DNA of 64,000 nucleotides from Algoriphagus winogradskyi (GTDB lineage Bacteria > Bacteroidota > Bacteroidia > Cytophagales > Cyclobacteriaceae). The notes beneath the pieces were generated by a model. The model did not search any database, was not told where the DNA came from, and saw only the letters and a program-made list of their open reading frames with translations. Positions 1 to 9,259 of this stretch are shown here, one piece after another. Each line of letters starts with the position of its first letter. Position 1 is the stretch's first letter. The position numbers were made by a program, and so were the translations under genes. Location: contig NZ_FXUA01000008.1 of NCBI RefSeq assembly GCF_900182815.1, positions 124,001-188,000 on the forward strand, read 5' to 3'.

Positions 1-1048
1 GATGTCCTAAAGATACAGCACCACCAAATACGTTTACTTTATCATTGTCCAGGTTTAGTTCTTGTTGATTAGCTAAAGCTACGGCGGAGAAGGCTTCATT
101 GATTTCATAAAAATCTATGTCCTCAGTAGTTAACCCAGCGTGCTTGATAGCTTTCGGAATGGCTAGGGCAGGAGCAGTGGTAAACCAAAGTGGGTCTTTC
201 GCAGCATCTGCAAAACCTCTAATCTTCGCCAAAGGCTTTAAACCTAATTCCTCGGCTTTTTCCTTGCTCACCAATACTAATGCTGAAGCTCCATCATTCA
301 TCGTGGAAGCATTGGCAGCGGTAACTGTTCCCTCTTTGTCGAATACGGGTCTAAGGGAAGGGATTTTATCAAACATTACGTTCTTATATTCCTCATCCTC
401 ATCGATCACGATTGTTTCGCCTTTTCTGCCTTTCATTTCCACCGGAACCACTTCATCTTTGAAGTAACCTTTAGCCCATGAATCGGCAGATCTTTGATAA
501 GATTGGATAGCATATGCATCCTGAGCCTCTCTGGAAATGTTCATCTCTTTGGCAGTATTATCCGCACAGTTTCCCATTGGGAATTTATTATATACTTCGA
601 ACAGGCCATCTTTCACCAATCCATCCACGAATTCAGCATTGCCATATTTGTAACCAAATCTTGCCTTTGGTACATAAAAAGGCACATTAGACATGCTTTC
701 CATACCACCTGCTACAACAACGTCATTGATTCCAAGCATAATAGACTGAGCGCCAAACATCACCGCTTTCATGCCGGAGGCACAAACTTTATTCACGGTA
801 GTACAAGGAACATTGTATCCTATTCCCGCGCCTATAGAAGCTTGTCTTGCTGGGGCCTGTCCAAGGTTTGCGGAAATCACATTTCCCATAAAAACTTCCT
901 GAACTGATTCTGCATTAACACCGGCTTTTTCCAAAGCTCCTTTAATGGCGGTGCTGCCTAATTCTATTGCTGTCAAACCAGCTAATTTCCCGCCGAAACT
1001 TCCTAAAGGTGTTCTCACAGCCGAAACGATATATACTTCTTTAATCAT
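1..1048 (-). CDS. Acetyl-CoA C-acyltransferase (thiolase), partial at window edge
   Basis: This gene encodes about 350 residues of a thiolase and runs off the left edge. Translation from the ATG at 1048 gives an N-terminus beginning MIKEVYIVSAVRTPLGSFGG, typical of acetyl-CoA acetyltransferases. The catalytic Cys is C89 in NKVCASG. NEAFSA and the GGAVSLGH start of the second active-site segment appear just before the edge. The family condenses or cleaves acyl-CoA plus acetyl-CoA in beta-oxidation or ketone-body metabolism, in the cytoplasm. Only about 40 C-terminal residues should be missing, since the family is near 390 residues. It lies downstream of the Bat-like genes on the same strand, separated by a repeat-containing gap. 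I see no frameshift. The exact substrate (acetoacetyl-CoA or longer 3-ketoacyl-CoA) cannot be decided here. Confidence 0.95.
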   Translation of the reverse strand, partial: MIKEVYIVSAVRTPLGSFGGKLAGLTAIELGSTAIKGALEKAGVNAESVQEVFMGNVISANLGQAPARQASIGAGIGYNVPCTTVNKVCASGMKAVMFGAQSIMLGINDVVVAGGMESMSNVPFYVPKARFGYKYGNAEFVDGLVKDGLFEVYNKFPMGNCADNTAKEMNISREAQDAYAIQSYQRSADSWAKGYFKDEVVPVEMKGRKGETIVIDEDEEYKNVMFDKIPSLRPVFDKEGTVTAANASTMNDGASALVLVSKEKAEELGLKPLAKIRGFADAAKDPLWFTTAPALAIPKAIKHAGLTTEDIDFYEINEAFSAVALANQQELNLDNDKVNVFGGAVSLGH

Positions 1049-1065
1049 AGTTATTTGGGTTTAGA

Positions 1066-1140
1066 TTTTAGGTCAGAAGACCGAAGACAGAAGACCGAAG
1101 CCACTTCCGTCTCCCGTCTTCTAGCTTCGGTCTTGCTATT
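1066..1140. repeat. Short direct and inverted repeats between the thiolase and Bat-like genes
   Basis: The 13-mer CAGAAGACCGAAG occurs twice in tandem (1074-1086 and 1088-1100). AAGACCGAAG (1091-1100) is the exact reverse complement of CTTCGGTCTT at 1125-1134, so the minus-strand transcript could form a 10-bp hairpin. The same words occur inside the dispersed repeat elements near 15.9 and 36.1 kb. It could act as a weak terminator after the Bat-like operon, but there is no T-run. Confidence 0.55.
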
Positions 1141-1770
1141 TTACCAGTCAGGAATCCCTCTCTTAGGTCTCTCTGTAGCTTTTTTCTTGTTTTGTTGGAT
1201 ATAGCGCAATTCTGCAGCATTCATACTTTCCAGTATTTGTGCAGCTTGCTCAGGAGTCAGGTTCATAGCTTTTAACTTCTCCTTAAACTCCTCCATAGCC
1301 TTTTGTTTGTCAGCTAGATTGGCATCTTTTTGATCGTTGGAATTTTCTCCAGGCTTATCCTCACTTTGTTCGGAAGGATCTCCAGACTGAGATTCTTTGG
1401 CTTTATCCTCATTGGTTTTCTCGCCATCCTCTTTTTGCTCCTGCTGCTCTCCATCTTCTCCTTGTTGAGAGTTGTCTTTTTGCTCCTGCTTTTCTTCCTG
1501 GTTCTGCTGGTCTTGATTCTCTTGGTTTTGTTGATCTTGCTTTTCTTGCTCTTCCTTATCTTTTTCTAGCTTTTCTTTAAGAGCCTGTAGCTTTGGGTCT
1601 CCAGGGTATTTGGTCAAGCCATCGTTTACCGTCGCTAATGCCTGATCCTTTTCAGTTTTGACATAGGAACGTGCGGCTCGATTAAAGTATTCTCCTGAAG
1701 TTTGTGCTATGGTGCTCGACAGGCTTAGGGTCAATATAAATCCAAGAAGTAATAGGAGTTTATTTTTCAT
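1141..1770 (-). CDS. TPR-like secreted protein with a charged Gln/Glu/Lys-rich segment (Bat operon)
   Basis: The 209-residue protein has a signal peptide (about residues 1-22, ending STIAQ) and then one TPR-like unit (about 25-65). A long low-complexity stretch rich in E, Q, K, D and N spans about 68-150. The C-terminal helical part contains LTPEQAAQILESMNAAE. The low-complexity stretch makes long false ORFs on the other strand. Its start overlaps the end of the upstream TPR gene by 11 bp, so the two are translationally coupled and follow the VWA gene. Bat operons often carry TPR proteins of this kind, which are thought to act in the periplasm or at the membrane. A scaffold role is inferred; no catalytic motif is visible. 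Confidence 0.8.
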   Translation of the reverse strand: MKNKLLLLLGFILTLSLSSTIAQTSGEYFNRAARSYVKTEKDQALATVNDGLTKYPGDPKLQALKEKLEKDKEEQEKQDQQNQENQDQQNQEEKQEQKDNSQQGEDGEQQEQKEDGEKTNEDKAKESQSGDPSEQSEDKPGENSNDQKDANLADKQKAMEEFKEKLKAMNLTPEQAAQILESMNAAELRYIQQNKKKATERPKRGIPDW

Positions 1771-2404
1771 CGATTTCTGTGATTTCTTGAAGACTCGTCA
1801 TAAAATCTTGATATGCATCAACGGTTTCATCTTGAAGTCTAGCTTCATTCATTAGGTTCAACGCATCTTTGAAGCGGAATTGTTCCACTAGCCTATCTGC
1901 CTCTGCTTTCTTACGCTTCGCAAATTCTGATGGTTCGGGCTTATTTTGATCTTCGTTCTTGCGCTCCTCATCACGTTGCAACCACCTTGCCAGTAATTCA
2001 TAATTGTATCTGGCTACTTCGTTATTAGGATCTTGAATCAACGCAGATTTAAATTTGGAGAGAGCAGGCTCGTATTCCTTTTTATCTCCTAGTAAAACGC
2101 CTCCTTGATTGTATGCGAAAGAAGCGAGCATCTTATTTGGCGCTATTGAAGCTTTGTCGTAATAGCCTGCTGCTTCTTCCACTTTCTCAGCAAATTGATT
2201 GCTTAATCCGAGATTGTAATCCAGCTCTGGAGAAGTGTACCCAAATTCATCAATAAGGACCTGATGGTTGGTAATTGACTGCTCGTATTCAGCTTTTGCA
2301 TAGCTTTCTCCTGCCAAATCTATGGCGGAATTCAACCTGGATACACGAGTCCAAGATGCGGGAATCAGAAGAAAAACTGCCAATGTTAGCTTACTCCAAT
2401 TCAT
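1760..2404 (-). CDS. BatC-like tetratricopeptide protein
   Basis: The 214-residue protein has an N-terminal signal or anchor segment (about 1-20) followed by TPR-like helices over about 25-135. These include DYNLGLSNQF, ASFAYNQGGVLL and KFKSALIQDPNNEVARYNYELL. A charged linker (EERKNEDQNKPEPSEF) and a C-terminal helical region follow. It lies directly after the VWA gene (adjacent at 2404/2405), and its 3' end overlaps the next TPR gene. This order (VWA, then TPR) matches batB-batC in Bacteroidota aerotolerance (Bat) operons. The role is inferred from the family: a membrane-associated protein-protein interaction partner of the VWA protein. Confidence 0.8.
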   Translation of the reverse strand: MNWSKLTLAVFLLIPASWTRVSRLNSAIDLAGESYAKAEYEQSITNHQVLIDEFGYTSPELDYNLGLSNQFAEKVEEAAGYYDKASIAPNKMLASFAYNQGGVLLGDKKEYEPALSKFKSALIQDPNNEVARYNYELLARWLQRDEERKNEDQNKPEPSEFAKRKKAEADRLVEQFRFKDALNLMNEARLQDETVDAYQDFMTSLQEITEIDEK

Positions 2405-3370
2405 TTATAGTTTGATAGTTTTGATCGGTAAAATCATATCTAGCATAGAAAGAACTAAGCCAGCTAATAAGAAATAGAAGTACTTATTTGCGGAAGCTTC
2501 CACCACTCTGGAACCAGTTACACCGCCTTCTACGCGTTCTATTGCTGCTATTAAATCACCAATTTCCTGCACTTCATCTGATATCTCAAAGTACTGACCA
2601 TTTGTTTCAGAGGCAATTTGCTGTAACGGAGCTCGGTCAAGAACTGTTTGGGCTGGTTTTCCAGTTTGTGGATCTATTACCAAGCCGTTTCCTCTTGGAA
2701 TGCTACTTCCCCCCTCAGTTCCAATGCCAAGTGAAAACACTTTTATTCCTTCACTATTCAACCGGGAGCCAATTTCGTCCAAATCATCTCCAAAGTTTTC
2801 TCCATCAGAGATCAAAATGATTGTTTTGGATTTCACTTCCTGACTTTCATCATTCAAGAATCTTTCTTCTGCCATTTTCAATGGACCATTCAAATCGGTG
2901 CCAAAGTTCGGGACCAAACCCGTATTCAATCCATCAATATATAATTGAAGTACGCTTTGATCGAAGGTAAGGGGGCATTGCATAAATGCTTCCGAACTGA
3001 AAATAATCAGTCCAATTCTATCTGAAGGAAAGCTTTTGGTAAGATTTTTTAGCTCAAACTTAATTCGCTGAAGGCGACTTGGTCCGATATCAGGGGCATT
3101 CATCGATTGGGACAAATCCACAGCAATGAAGATGTCTTTTCCTTCTTCCTGTATTTCTTTCAATGAAGTTCCTATGGATGGACCTGCAAAAGCGATCAGG
3201 AATAACACAAAATAGACAGTCCTGATGACCACCTTAGTGAATAGCCTGCGCTTTTCCACCACCAGTTTTCGATTAATCTTCCAGTAGCGAAATAGATAAA
3301 TAAAATATAGCAAACCGAATATGCCGGCTAGCAAGAGGGTGAGTTTTACGTCCGGATATGCCCAAATCAT
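2405..3370 (-). CDS. VWA-domain membrane protein, BatA/BatB-like
   Basis: The 321-residue protein has two N-terminal membrane segments (about 10-28 and 47-65), a von Willebrand A domain (about 78-270) and a C-terminal membrane helix (about 296-315). The metal-ion adhesion motif is intact: D85-x-S87-x-S89 in AVDLSQSM, with the later TD and SDG elements (GTDLNG, ISDGENFG). The layout matches BatA/BatB proteins, whose VWA domain faces the periplasm. It is the first gene of a three-gene minus-strand operon and is divergent from the TonB receptor at 3514. The usual upstream moxR, DUF58 and second VWA genes are absent, so this is a short or split version of the locus. Confidence 0.88.
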   Translation of the reverse strand: MIWAYPDVKLTLLLAGIFGLLYFIYLFRYWKINRKLVVEKRRLFTKVVIRTVYFVLFLIAFAGPSIGTSLKEIQEEGKDIFIAVDLSQSMNAPDIGPSRLQRIKFELKNLTKSFPSDRIGLIIFSSEAFMQCPLTFDQSVLQLYIDGLNTGLVPNFGTDLNGPLKMAEERFLNDESQEVKSKTIILISDGENFGDDLDEIGSRLNSEGIKVFSLGIGTEGGSSIPRGNGLVIDPQTGKPAQTVLDRAPLQQIASETNGQYFEISDEVQEIGDLIAAIERVEGGVTGSRVVEASANKYFYFLLAGLVLSMLDMILPIKTIKL

Positions 3371-3513
3371 AGCCTGAAATTATAAAATAAAGATTACTTT
3401 AAAAGGAAGAATGCTATAAGTGGTGAAGGTAAATTCAAATGTTATTGATAATTAACAAACATTAATTTTTTTGAATCGTCTAATTTTGAGATTACAATTC
3501 AAATAAACGAAGG

Positions 3514-5916
3514 ATGGAGCCATCAGGCAAGCGGAATAAATTCATTTTACTTTCTTTTTTCATTTTACTGTTTTACAGTGCCAGCGCTCAGGAAACTAGC
3601 TTTTTCTCCGCTGAAGTCTTGGATGTGACGAATACTTCGCCTCTTCCAGGAGCTAGCGTCTATTGGGAGAATGATGTTTCATCAGGAGTAGTTTCCGATA
3701 TCAATGGAGTATTTCGGATTGAAATAAAACCTTTACCGGCTCGCCTGATTGTTTCTTTTATAGGGTATGAAACTTCTACTCGTGTCATTACTTCCAAAGA
3801 CTTGGAGAAAACGCAGCGTTTTTTCCTCAAGCCCGAAGAAATGTCACTCGACGAAATCATAATCCAAGAAAGAAGGCCTGATGAACAAGTGAGAAATATG
3901 GAGACAGGCAAGGCTACAATCCCAATAGCTACTATCAAAAATATTCCTGCACTTTTTGGCGAAGTTGATTTGCTGAGAAGTTTGCAGTTGTTACCTGGAG
4001 TGCAGACAGCCGGTGAAGGGACTACAGGCTTGTTTGTGAGGGGAGGCTCGGCAGATCAGAATTTAGTGCAATTGGATGGGGCGCCTATCTATAATCCTTC
4101 GCACTTCTTTGGCTTCTTTTCGGTCTTTAATCCTGATGCGCTCGATCAAGTTGAGCTTTACAAAGGAAATATGCCGGCTTCCTTTGGGGGAAGACTATCT
4201 TCTCTTATAGATGTGACCTTGCGGGAAGGAAATAATGAGCAAATTCACGGTGAAGGAGGGATAGGAAGTATTTCTTCGCGATTGACTTTGGATGGGCCTT
4301 TGTTTTCTGATAAATCTACTTTTGTCATTTCTGGTAGAAGGACTTATGCTGACTTGTTTTTGAAGCTTTCCAATGATAAAGACCTCCGAAACAATAAGCT
4401 CAATTTTCACGATTTGAGTGGGAAATTATCATTTATTTTAAGTGAAAAAGATAAGCTGACAGTTTCCAGCTATCAAGGGAGTGATTTTTTGGGACTTGAC
4501 GATCAATTTGGTTTGGGTTGGAGCAACTGGATTTCCTCAGCTCAATGGAGTAGAAATATCTCCGAAAAGCTATTCTTTGATTTACAGGGGTATCATTCCC
4601 GCTATGACTACCAAGTTGAATTTGATGATCCTAATACAGGTTTTGAATGGAAAAATAAACTATCAGAAACGGGCCTAAAAGGGCAGTGGACCTTGCTGAC
4701 TAGTGATAAGATCCAAAGCTATTGGGGATTCCAAAGTCAGCTGTATCATTTTGCTCCTATAGAATTGAATCCTGCAGCTGATAGTAACATACAGCCTATA
4801 GTGACCAATCCGAAAAATGGATTTTTGAACAGTGCATTCGCAGGTGTTACTTACGAGCTCACTCCTAAATTGAGCACCGAAGCTGGACTTAGATGGGGAT
4901 TTTTCAACCAAATAGGAAAAGGCGTGGACTATATTTATGAAAATTCTATCGTTGGGCCAGACAGCCCTGTAATAGATACGGTGAATTATAGTACACTTGA
5001 GAACATGAAATTTTATCAAGGATTGGAACCTAGGATTGCTTTTCGATACCTTATCAACGATGAGTTCTCCGTGAAAGCGGCGTATAACCGGAATTTTCAA
5101 TATGTACAAATAGCTTCAAATTCCTCAGCAGGTCTTCCCATCGATCGATGGATTTTGGCAGGAACATATGTTCCACCGATTCGATCAGATCAGGTTTCTT
5201 TGGGCTTATTTAGGAATTTCGACGAAAACCGTTGGGAATTTTCTGTGGAAGGGTATTACAAAGATCTGCAAAATGTCATAGACCTAAGAAATGGAGCTCA
5301 AGTGTTGTTTACAGATAATGTGGAAACAGAACTTCTCACAGGAAAAGGTTGGTCTTATGGTGCTGAGTTTTTATTGAGAAAAAATATTGGAAGAACTACT
5401 GGATGGTTAGCCTATACTTACTCCAGGACTTGGAGGAAAATAACTGACATCTCTAAGGGGCAGAAATACAATCCTCGATTTGATAGACCTCATGACATCA
5501 CGCTGGTCTTGAATCATGAGTTTTCTCCTTCTTGGTCAGCCGGTCTTACTTTCATATATACCACTGGGCAGGCAGTGTCCTTTCCGATTGGTGTATATGA
5601 TTTAGATAATCAATCTGTTCCCTTGTATTCAGATTACAGAAATGAAGACCGTTTTCCGGATTATCACCGAATGGACGCTTCGGTCACTTGGAAAAATGCT
5701 GACAAAGGGAGGAAATGGAAGGGGAGTTGGAACTTCTCTGTTTATAATCTGTATGGAAGAAAAAACCCATTTGCATATGAATTCAGAGAGATTTATAATG
5801 ATGACTTCAGATATGACAGTAGTGAAGACGGTCCAATAGTTTCAACCCGCCAAGGCATAGTAATGACTTACCTCTTCACATTTTTACCATCAATCACCTA
5901 TAATTTTCAGTTTTAA
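3514..5916 (+). CDS. TonB-dependent receptor with carboxypeptidase-regulatory-like N-terminal domain
   Basis: The 800-residue outer-membrane protein has a signal peptide (about 1-26, ending YSASAQ). A CarboxypepD_reg-like beta domain spans about 30-110 (PLPGASVYWE, FIGYETST). A plug domain spans about 130-235, with LPGVQTAGEGTTGLFVRGGS and PASFGGRLSS. A 22-strand-type barrel continues to an aromatic terminus (YNFQF). The family uses TonB/ExbBD energy to import bulky ligands such as siderophores or oligosaccharides. The next gene starts 1 bp after its stop codon and encodes a DUF4249 lipoprotein, the usual partner of this receptor type. No SusD-like gene is present, which argues against a classical polysaccharide utilisation locus. 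The ligand is unknown. Confidence 0.93.
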   Translation: MEPSGKRNKFILLSFFILLFYSASAQETSFFSAEVLDVTNTSPLPGASVYWENDVSSGVVSDINGVFRIEIKPLPARLIVSFIGYETSTRVITSKDLEKTQRFFLKPEEMSLDEIIIQERRPDEQVRNMETGKATIPIATIKNIPALFGEVDLLRSLQLLPGVQTAGEGTTGLFVRGGSADQNLVQLDGAPIYNPSHFFGFFSVFNPDALDQVELYKGNMPASFGGRLSSLIDVTLREGNNEQIHGEGGIGSISSRLTLDGPLFSDKSTFVISGRRTYADLFLKLSNDKDLRNNKLNFHDLSGKLSFILSEKDKLTVSSYQGSDFLGLDDQFGLGWSNWISSAQWSRNISEKLFFDLQGYHSRYDYQVEFDDPNTGFEWKNKLSETGLKGQWTLLTSDKIQSYWGFQSQLYHFAPIELNPAADSNIQPIVTNPKNGFLNSAFAGVTYELTPKLSTEAGLRWGFFNQIGKGVDYIYENSIVGPDSPVIDTVNYSTLENMKFYQGLEPRIAFRYLINDEFSVKAAYNRNFQYVQIASNSSAGLPIDRWILAGTYVPPIRSDQVSLGLFRNFDENRWEFSVEGYYKDLQNVIDLRNGAQVLFTDNVETELLTGKGWSYGAEFLLRKNIGRTTGWLAYTYSRTWRKITDISKGQKYNPRFDRPHDITLVLNHEFSPSWSAGLTFIYTTGQAVSFPIGVYDLDNQSVPLYSDYRNEDRFPDYHRMDASVTWKNADKGRKWKGSWNFSVYNLYGRKNPFAYEFREIYNDDFRYDSSEDGPIVSTRQGIVMTYLFTFLPSITYNFQF

Positions 5917-5917
5917 C

Positions 5918-6754
5918 ATGAAGAGATTTTGGATCTTGATACTAGCAATAGCTGCTTTTTCCTGTCAGGAAGAAGTGTTCTTGCCTTTGGCGACTATTGA
6001 TGGGGATGTGCCAGTGATAGAGGCTACTTGGACAGATAATAGCTATTACAATGAAGTCCGTGTCTCACTGGCTGAGGATTATTTTGACACCTTGGAGACT
6101 CAGGTAATATCTGATGCGGAGGTATTTATATCTGAAGAAGGAAGCGCTCGTAAAATCCCTTTCGCTTATAATGTGTATTCAAATAGCTATTTGCCACTAA
6201 ATTCCGGAGAGAAAGCAGAGGTGGGGGAGAAGTATCAGCTTACTGTGCGTTGGAATAATAATGTGTTCACGTCATCAGGTACTCTTTTGGCTCCTCCTAC
6301 TGTGGATAGTGTTACTTATGAATACCAAGAAGAAAGGCTTTTTAGAGATGAAGGCTATTACATTAAAGTCTATGGGGAAATCCCGTTTGAAACAGATAAT
6401 TATTATAGAATCAGAGTAATTGAGAATGATACCTTAAAGAACAATAGGGATGATTATTTGCTTTTTGACGACACATTTGGGTTAAAATTTTTTGAGGAGG
6501 GGCTGGAGCTGAATTATTCCTTCGACGAAGGGGATAAAATCAGGCTTGAGCTTTTTAGAATGAATGATAGTTCCTATGAATATTTAACTCAATTGGTCAA
6601 CTTACTCTATAATGACGGTGGTTTGTTCTCACCTCCTCCACAAAATCCAGCTTCAAATATTCTAGTAGAAAGTGGTGATTCTGAGGTGTTGGGGTTTTTT
6701 AATGTGGCGTCTGTGCTTACTAGAACTATCACAATTGAAGATGAAGAAGAGTAG
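5918..6754 (+). CDS. DUF4249 lipoprotein, partner of the TonB receptor
   Basis: The 278-residue protein has a lipoprotein signal ending in AAFSC, with the lipidated Cys at residue 16. It then has a beta-rich body with features of DUF4249: EATWTDNSYYNEVRVSLAED, a YQLTVRW strand and a C-terminal PASNILVESGDSEVLGFF segment. The start codon follows the receptor stop after one base, so the two genes form an operon. In this pairing the lipoprotein probably sits at the cell surface and helps the receptor capture its ligand. That role is inferred from context. Confidence 0.85.
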   Translation: MKRFWILILAIAAFSCQEEVFLPLATIDGDVPVIEATWTDNSYYNEVRVSLAEDYFDTLETQVISDAEVFISEEGSARKIPFAYNVYSNSYLPLNSGEKAEVGEKYQLTVRWNNNVFTSSGTLLAPPTVDSVTYEYQEERLFRDEGYYIKVYGEIPFETDNYYRIRVIENDTLKNNRDDYLLFDDTFGLKFFEEGLELNYSFDEGDKIRLELFRMNDSSYEYLTQLVNLLYNDGGLFSPPPQNPASNILVESGDSEVLGFFNVASVLTRTITIEDEEE

Positions 6755-7510
6755 GGCTATTCGAGGAATAGGTATATACTCTTTTGTGCCAGTATGGAGC
6801 CAAAAGCAATCTAGGTTATTGTTATTTTCATGATTCAAGTAGCCCGTCAGGAGCTCTTTCAGCTTCAATTTTTTCGCTTCCTTATGGAGTAAATGTTCTG
6901 GTCCACATCCTTTTGCTAGAAGTTTGCTAAATCAATAAGAAGTTCATGGATTGCTGAGGAGCTGACAGAGATTTGATTGCCGTTAATTTCTGATTAAGGA
7001 TTGTTGATATTGGTTATAAACGTGGCGCTGAGATACTTTTGGCGGCTAATAAGCTTTGTGGAAATGTTACTGAGGCAGGAAAATTTAGAAGTGGAGTATC
7101 AAAACTCTACCATTGGTTAATCTGGTGTGAACTTCCTCTTATCTTTTTTGACCTTATACGACGATAGAAATAATCTTCAAATTGGTTTTTGCTCTTATGA
7201 GCTGTGATCATGCTGATAGGAATTGTCCTTTTATCTCTGCAGCTGACCTTCATTTCAATTACGAAAACTAAATATGAAGGGCTTTTGAATTCATACCTGT
7301 TGAAATCGAAAAAGAGTTAGGGGCTACCTTCCAAATTGGATCTGAGTTATTTTTTGATTTTAATATAGTGTCTCAAAATATTGATTAATAAGGTGGTAAT
7401 GTTGTTCGAATAATATTCCACTACCGTGATTATCAATTTATATAGCTTAAATTCCGTAGTAATACGAAAAAATCGTAGGATTATTAAAAATTCGTTTATA
7501 CTTTAGGAAT
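6755..7510. other. Intergenic region of about 750 bp with no convincing gene
   Basis: No ORF with coding character is seen. The first 70 bases (from about 6768, tatactcttttgtgccagta) resemble the left end of the dispersed repeat family found at 15.8, 17.6, 36.0, 38.1 and 54.8 kb. This could be a decayed copy. The last 60 bases hold the likely control region of the first BlaI gene. Confidence 0.5.
7463..7477. promoter_or_regulatory. Candidate operator upstream of the first BlaI/M56 cassette
   Basis: TACGA-AAAAA-TCGTA is a perfect 15-base inverted repeat 33 bases before the BlaI start. BlaI/MecI repressors bind short dyads with TACA/TGTA-like arms, so this is a plausible autoregulatory site. 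It is followed by TATACTTTAG (7497-7506), which resembles the Bacteroidota -7 element. No equivalent dyad precedes the second cassette at 9260. Confidence 0.45.
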
Positions 7511-7882
7511 ATGAACGAATTGAATAGCAACGAAGAAAGAATCATGCGCATATTTTGGAAACTTGAAAAAGCGCTAGTTCGAGATGTACTTGATGAGTTA
7601 CCTGATCCAAAACCTCCTTACACCACTTTGGCTTCTTCAATCAAGCTCTTAGAAAAGAAAGGGTATTTGGATCACAAAGCTTACGGGACCACTCACCAAT
7701 ACTTTCCATTGGTTTCCCAAGCTGAATACAGCAAGAAAAGTGTAAACCAATTAGTAAAGCATTTTTTTGAAGGTTCGGTGGGGAATTTCCTATCCTTTAT
7801 GGTGAAGGAAAATAAGATTTCTGATAAGGAAATTGAAGATATGCAACGTATGATTGATGACATGGACAAACCTGCGGAATAA
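7511..7882 (+). CDS. BlaI/MecI/CopY-family repressor, copy 1
   Basis: The 123-residue protein has the family's winged-helix fold: a helical start (NSNEERIMRIFWKLEKALVRD), a recognition region (PYTTLASSIKLLEKKGYLDH) and a wing (YGTTHQYFPLVS). The C-terminal helices mediate dimer formation (SFMVKENKISDKEIEDMQR). The family represses its own operon until the protein is cleaved or released by an M56 protease. Its stop overlaps the M56 start (TAATG), so the two are translationally coupled. The length is normal. It is almost identical to the second copy at 9260. Confidence 0.93.
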   Translation: MNELNSNEERIMRIFWKLEKALVRDVLDELPDPKPPYTTLASSIKLLEKKGYLDHKAYGTTHQYFPLVSQAEYSKKSVNQLVKHFFEGSVGNFLSFMVKENKISDKEIEDMQRMIDDMDKPAE

Positions 7883-9147
7883 TGAATCTTATCCTAACTT
7901 ATTTAATTGAAGCAAGTATTTGCGTAGGAATCACGGTGTTGTTTTACAGAGTGGTATTGAGTGGACTTACCTTCTTCTCCCTGAATCGGGTGCTATTGAT
8001 TGCTATGCTGTTGCTTTCATTTATCATTCCTTTACTGTCTATCCAAATAGGCATTGCTTCTCTTAGTACAGCTGAAATTATCCTCCCTGAATTTCTGGTA
8101 GGTAATGTGGTAAAACGAGATTCAGCGAGCTTTACCTGGCAGGAAATTGTCTTTTTGACTTACCTGGCAGGAGTTGTGTTCATGTCTGTCTATCTGATTT
8201 TAGGCTATTTCACCTCACAGCGTATGATTGGCAAATCCAAGCTACTTCGCTATCAAAATTATTGGATCGCTGTGCATCCTGAGTTTATTCCTGCCTCCTT
8301 TTTTGATTATATACTTCTGCCGGATTTTGATCCAAATCGAACTGATCAGCGCCAGATCATTTTGCATGAATCTGTACACGTGCGCTTAAAACATAGTTGG
8401 GATTTGCTATTGATCCAGTTTGCCAAAATCATCTTTTGGTTCAATCCACTGATTTATCAATTTGAAAAATCCCTGAGAGAAGTGCACGAATACCAGGCCG
8501 ATCGGGGTGTTACTTCTTCCTATTCCAGAAAGGAATATTCCGGTCTTTTGCTTCAGCTGATCACTAGAGGACAAGGCTGGCACTTCATGAATAACTTTAA
8601 CCAATTTCAAACCAAAAAACGAATTATTATGATGAGTAAACCAGAATCCCAGAAAAAGGAACTGCGTAGATTTTTACTAGCTATTCCTTTATTTGCAGCT
8701 TTATTTTTCGTGTTTTCCTGCGAAATAACACCTGAAGAAGAAATGGACGGGCCAATGATGGCTGGTGAAGTAAAAGAAGTAAAAATCGGACCAGCTAATA
8801 TTCAGGCTAGAACACTGGGTAAAGATGGAGATCCAATCTTTGATGTGGTGGAAACACAGCCAGAACCTCAGGGAGGAATGGCAGCATGGAATGCCTATCT
8901 GAGTGAAAACTTAAGCTATCCAGCTCAGGCCAAATCTGAGGGGATAGAAGGCACTGTTATCGTGGTCTTTGTAGTGAATACCGATGGCACTATTTCCGAC
9001 GTAGAAGTCCTGCGAGGAATTGGAGGAGGTGCTGATGAAGAAGCTGTTCGTGTGGTGGAAAACGCGCCGAATTGGATTTCTGGAAAGCAAAAAGACAATC
9101 CAGTGAATACTAGAATGAGACTTCCTATTCGATTTAAGTTAAGTTGA
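7882..9147 (+). CDS. M56-family (BlaR1-like) membrane protease with C-terminal TonB-C domain, copy 1
   Basis: The 421-residue protein has three N-terminal membrane segments (within about 1-110) and then the cytoplasmic M56 zinc-protease region. The zinc motif is H162-E163-S-V-H166, with the third ligand probably the Glu in REVHEYQAD. A further membrane helix (about 265-285, FLLAIPLFAALFFVFSC) leads to a periplasmic TonB C-terminal-like domain (about 330-421, ending RMRLPIRFKLS). BlaR1 proteins use a penicillin-binding sensor at this position; here it is replaced by TonB-C. It should therefore sense or transmit something other than a beta-lactam. Its substrate is presumably the adjacent BlaI repressor. 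Confidence 0.9.
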   Translation: MNLILTYLIEASICVGITVLFYRVVLSGLTFFSLNRVLLIAMLLLSFIIPLLSIQIGIASLSTAEIILPEFLVGNVVKRDSASFTWQEIVFLTYLAGVVFMSVYLILGYFTSQRMIGKSKLLRYQNYWIAVHPEFIPASFFDYILLPDFDPNRTDQRQIILHESVHVRLKHSWDLLLIQFAKIIFWFNPLIYQFEKSLREVHEYQADRGVTSSYSRKEYSGLLLQLITRGQGWHFMNNFNQFQTKKRIIMMSKPESQKKELRRFLLAIPLFAALFFVFSCEITPEEEMDGPMMAGEVKEVKIGPANIQARTLGKDGDPIFDVVETQPEPQGGMAAWNAYLSENLSYPAQAKSEGIEGTVIVVFVVNTDGTISDVEVLRGIGGGADEEAVRVVENAPNWISGKQKDNPVNTRMRLPIRFKLS

Positions 9148-9259
9148 TCTGATTGACTGTAAAAAATAACTAATTGATGGTGAGTTGAAAGTCTTTGAAG
9201 AGCTAATAGATCGGAGACTCGTCCACCATTCTTAAAAAAATCATACTTAGCCTAGCATC

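Noticed and set aside
117..907. Two plus-strand ORFs at the left edge
   Set aside because: They lie inside the thiolase, which reads without stops on the minus strand with intact active-site motifs.
1330..1569. Plus-strand 79-residue ORF with long Leu/Phe runs
   Set aside because: It is the complement of the Glu/Gln/Lys-rich stretch of the TPR protein on the minus strand, not a membrane protein gene.
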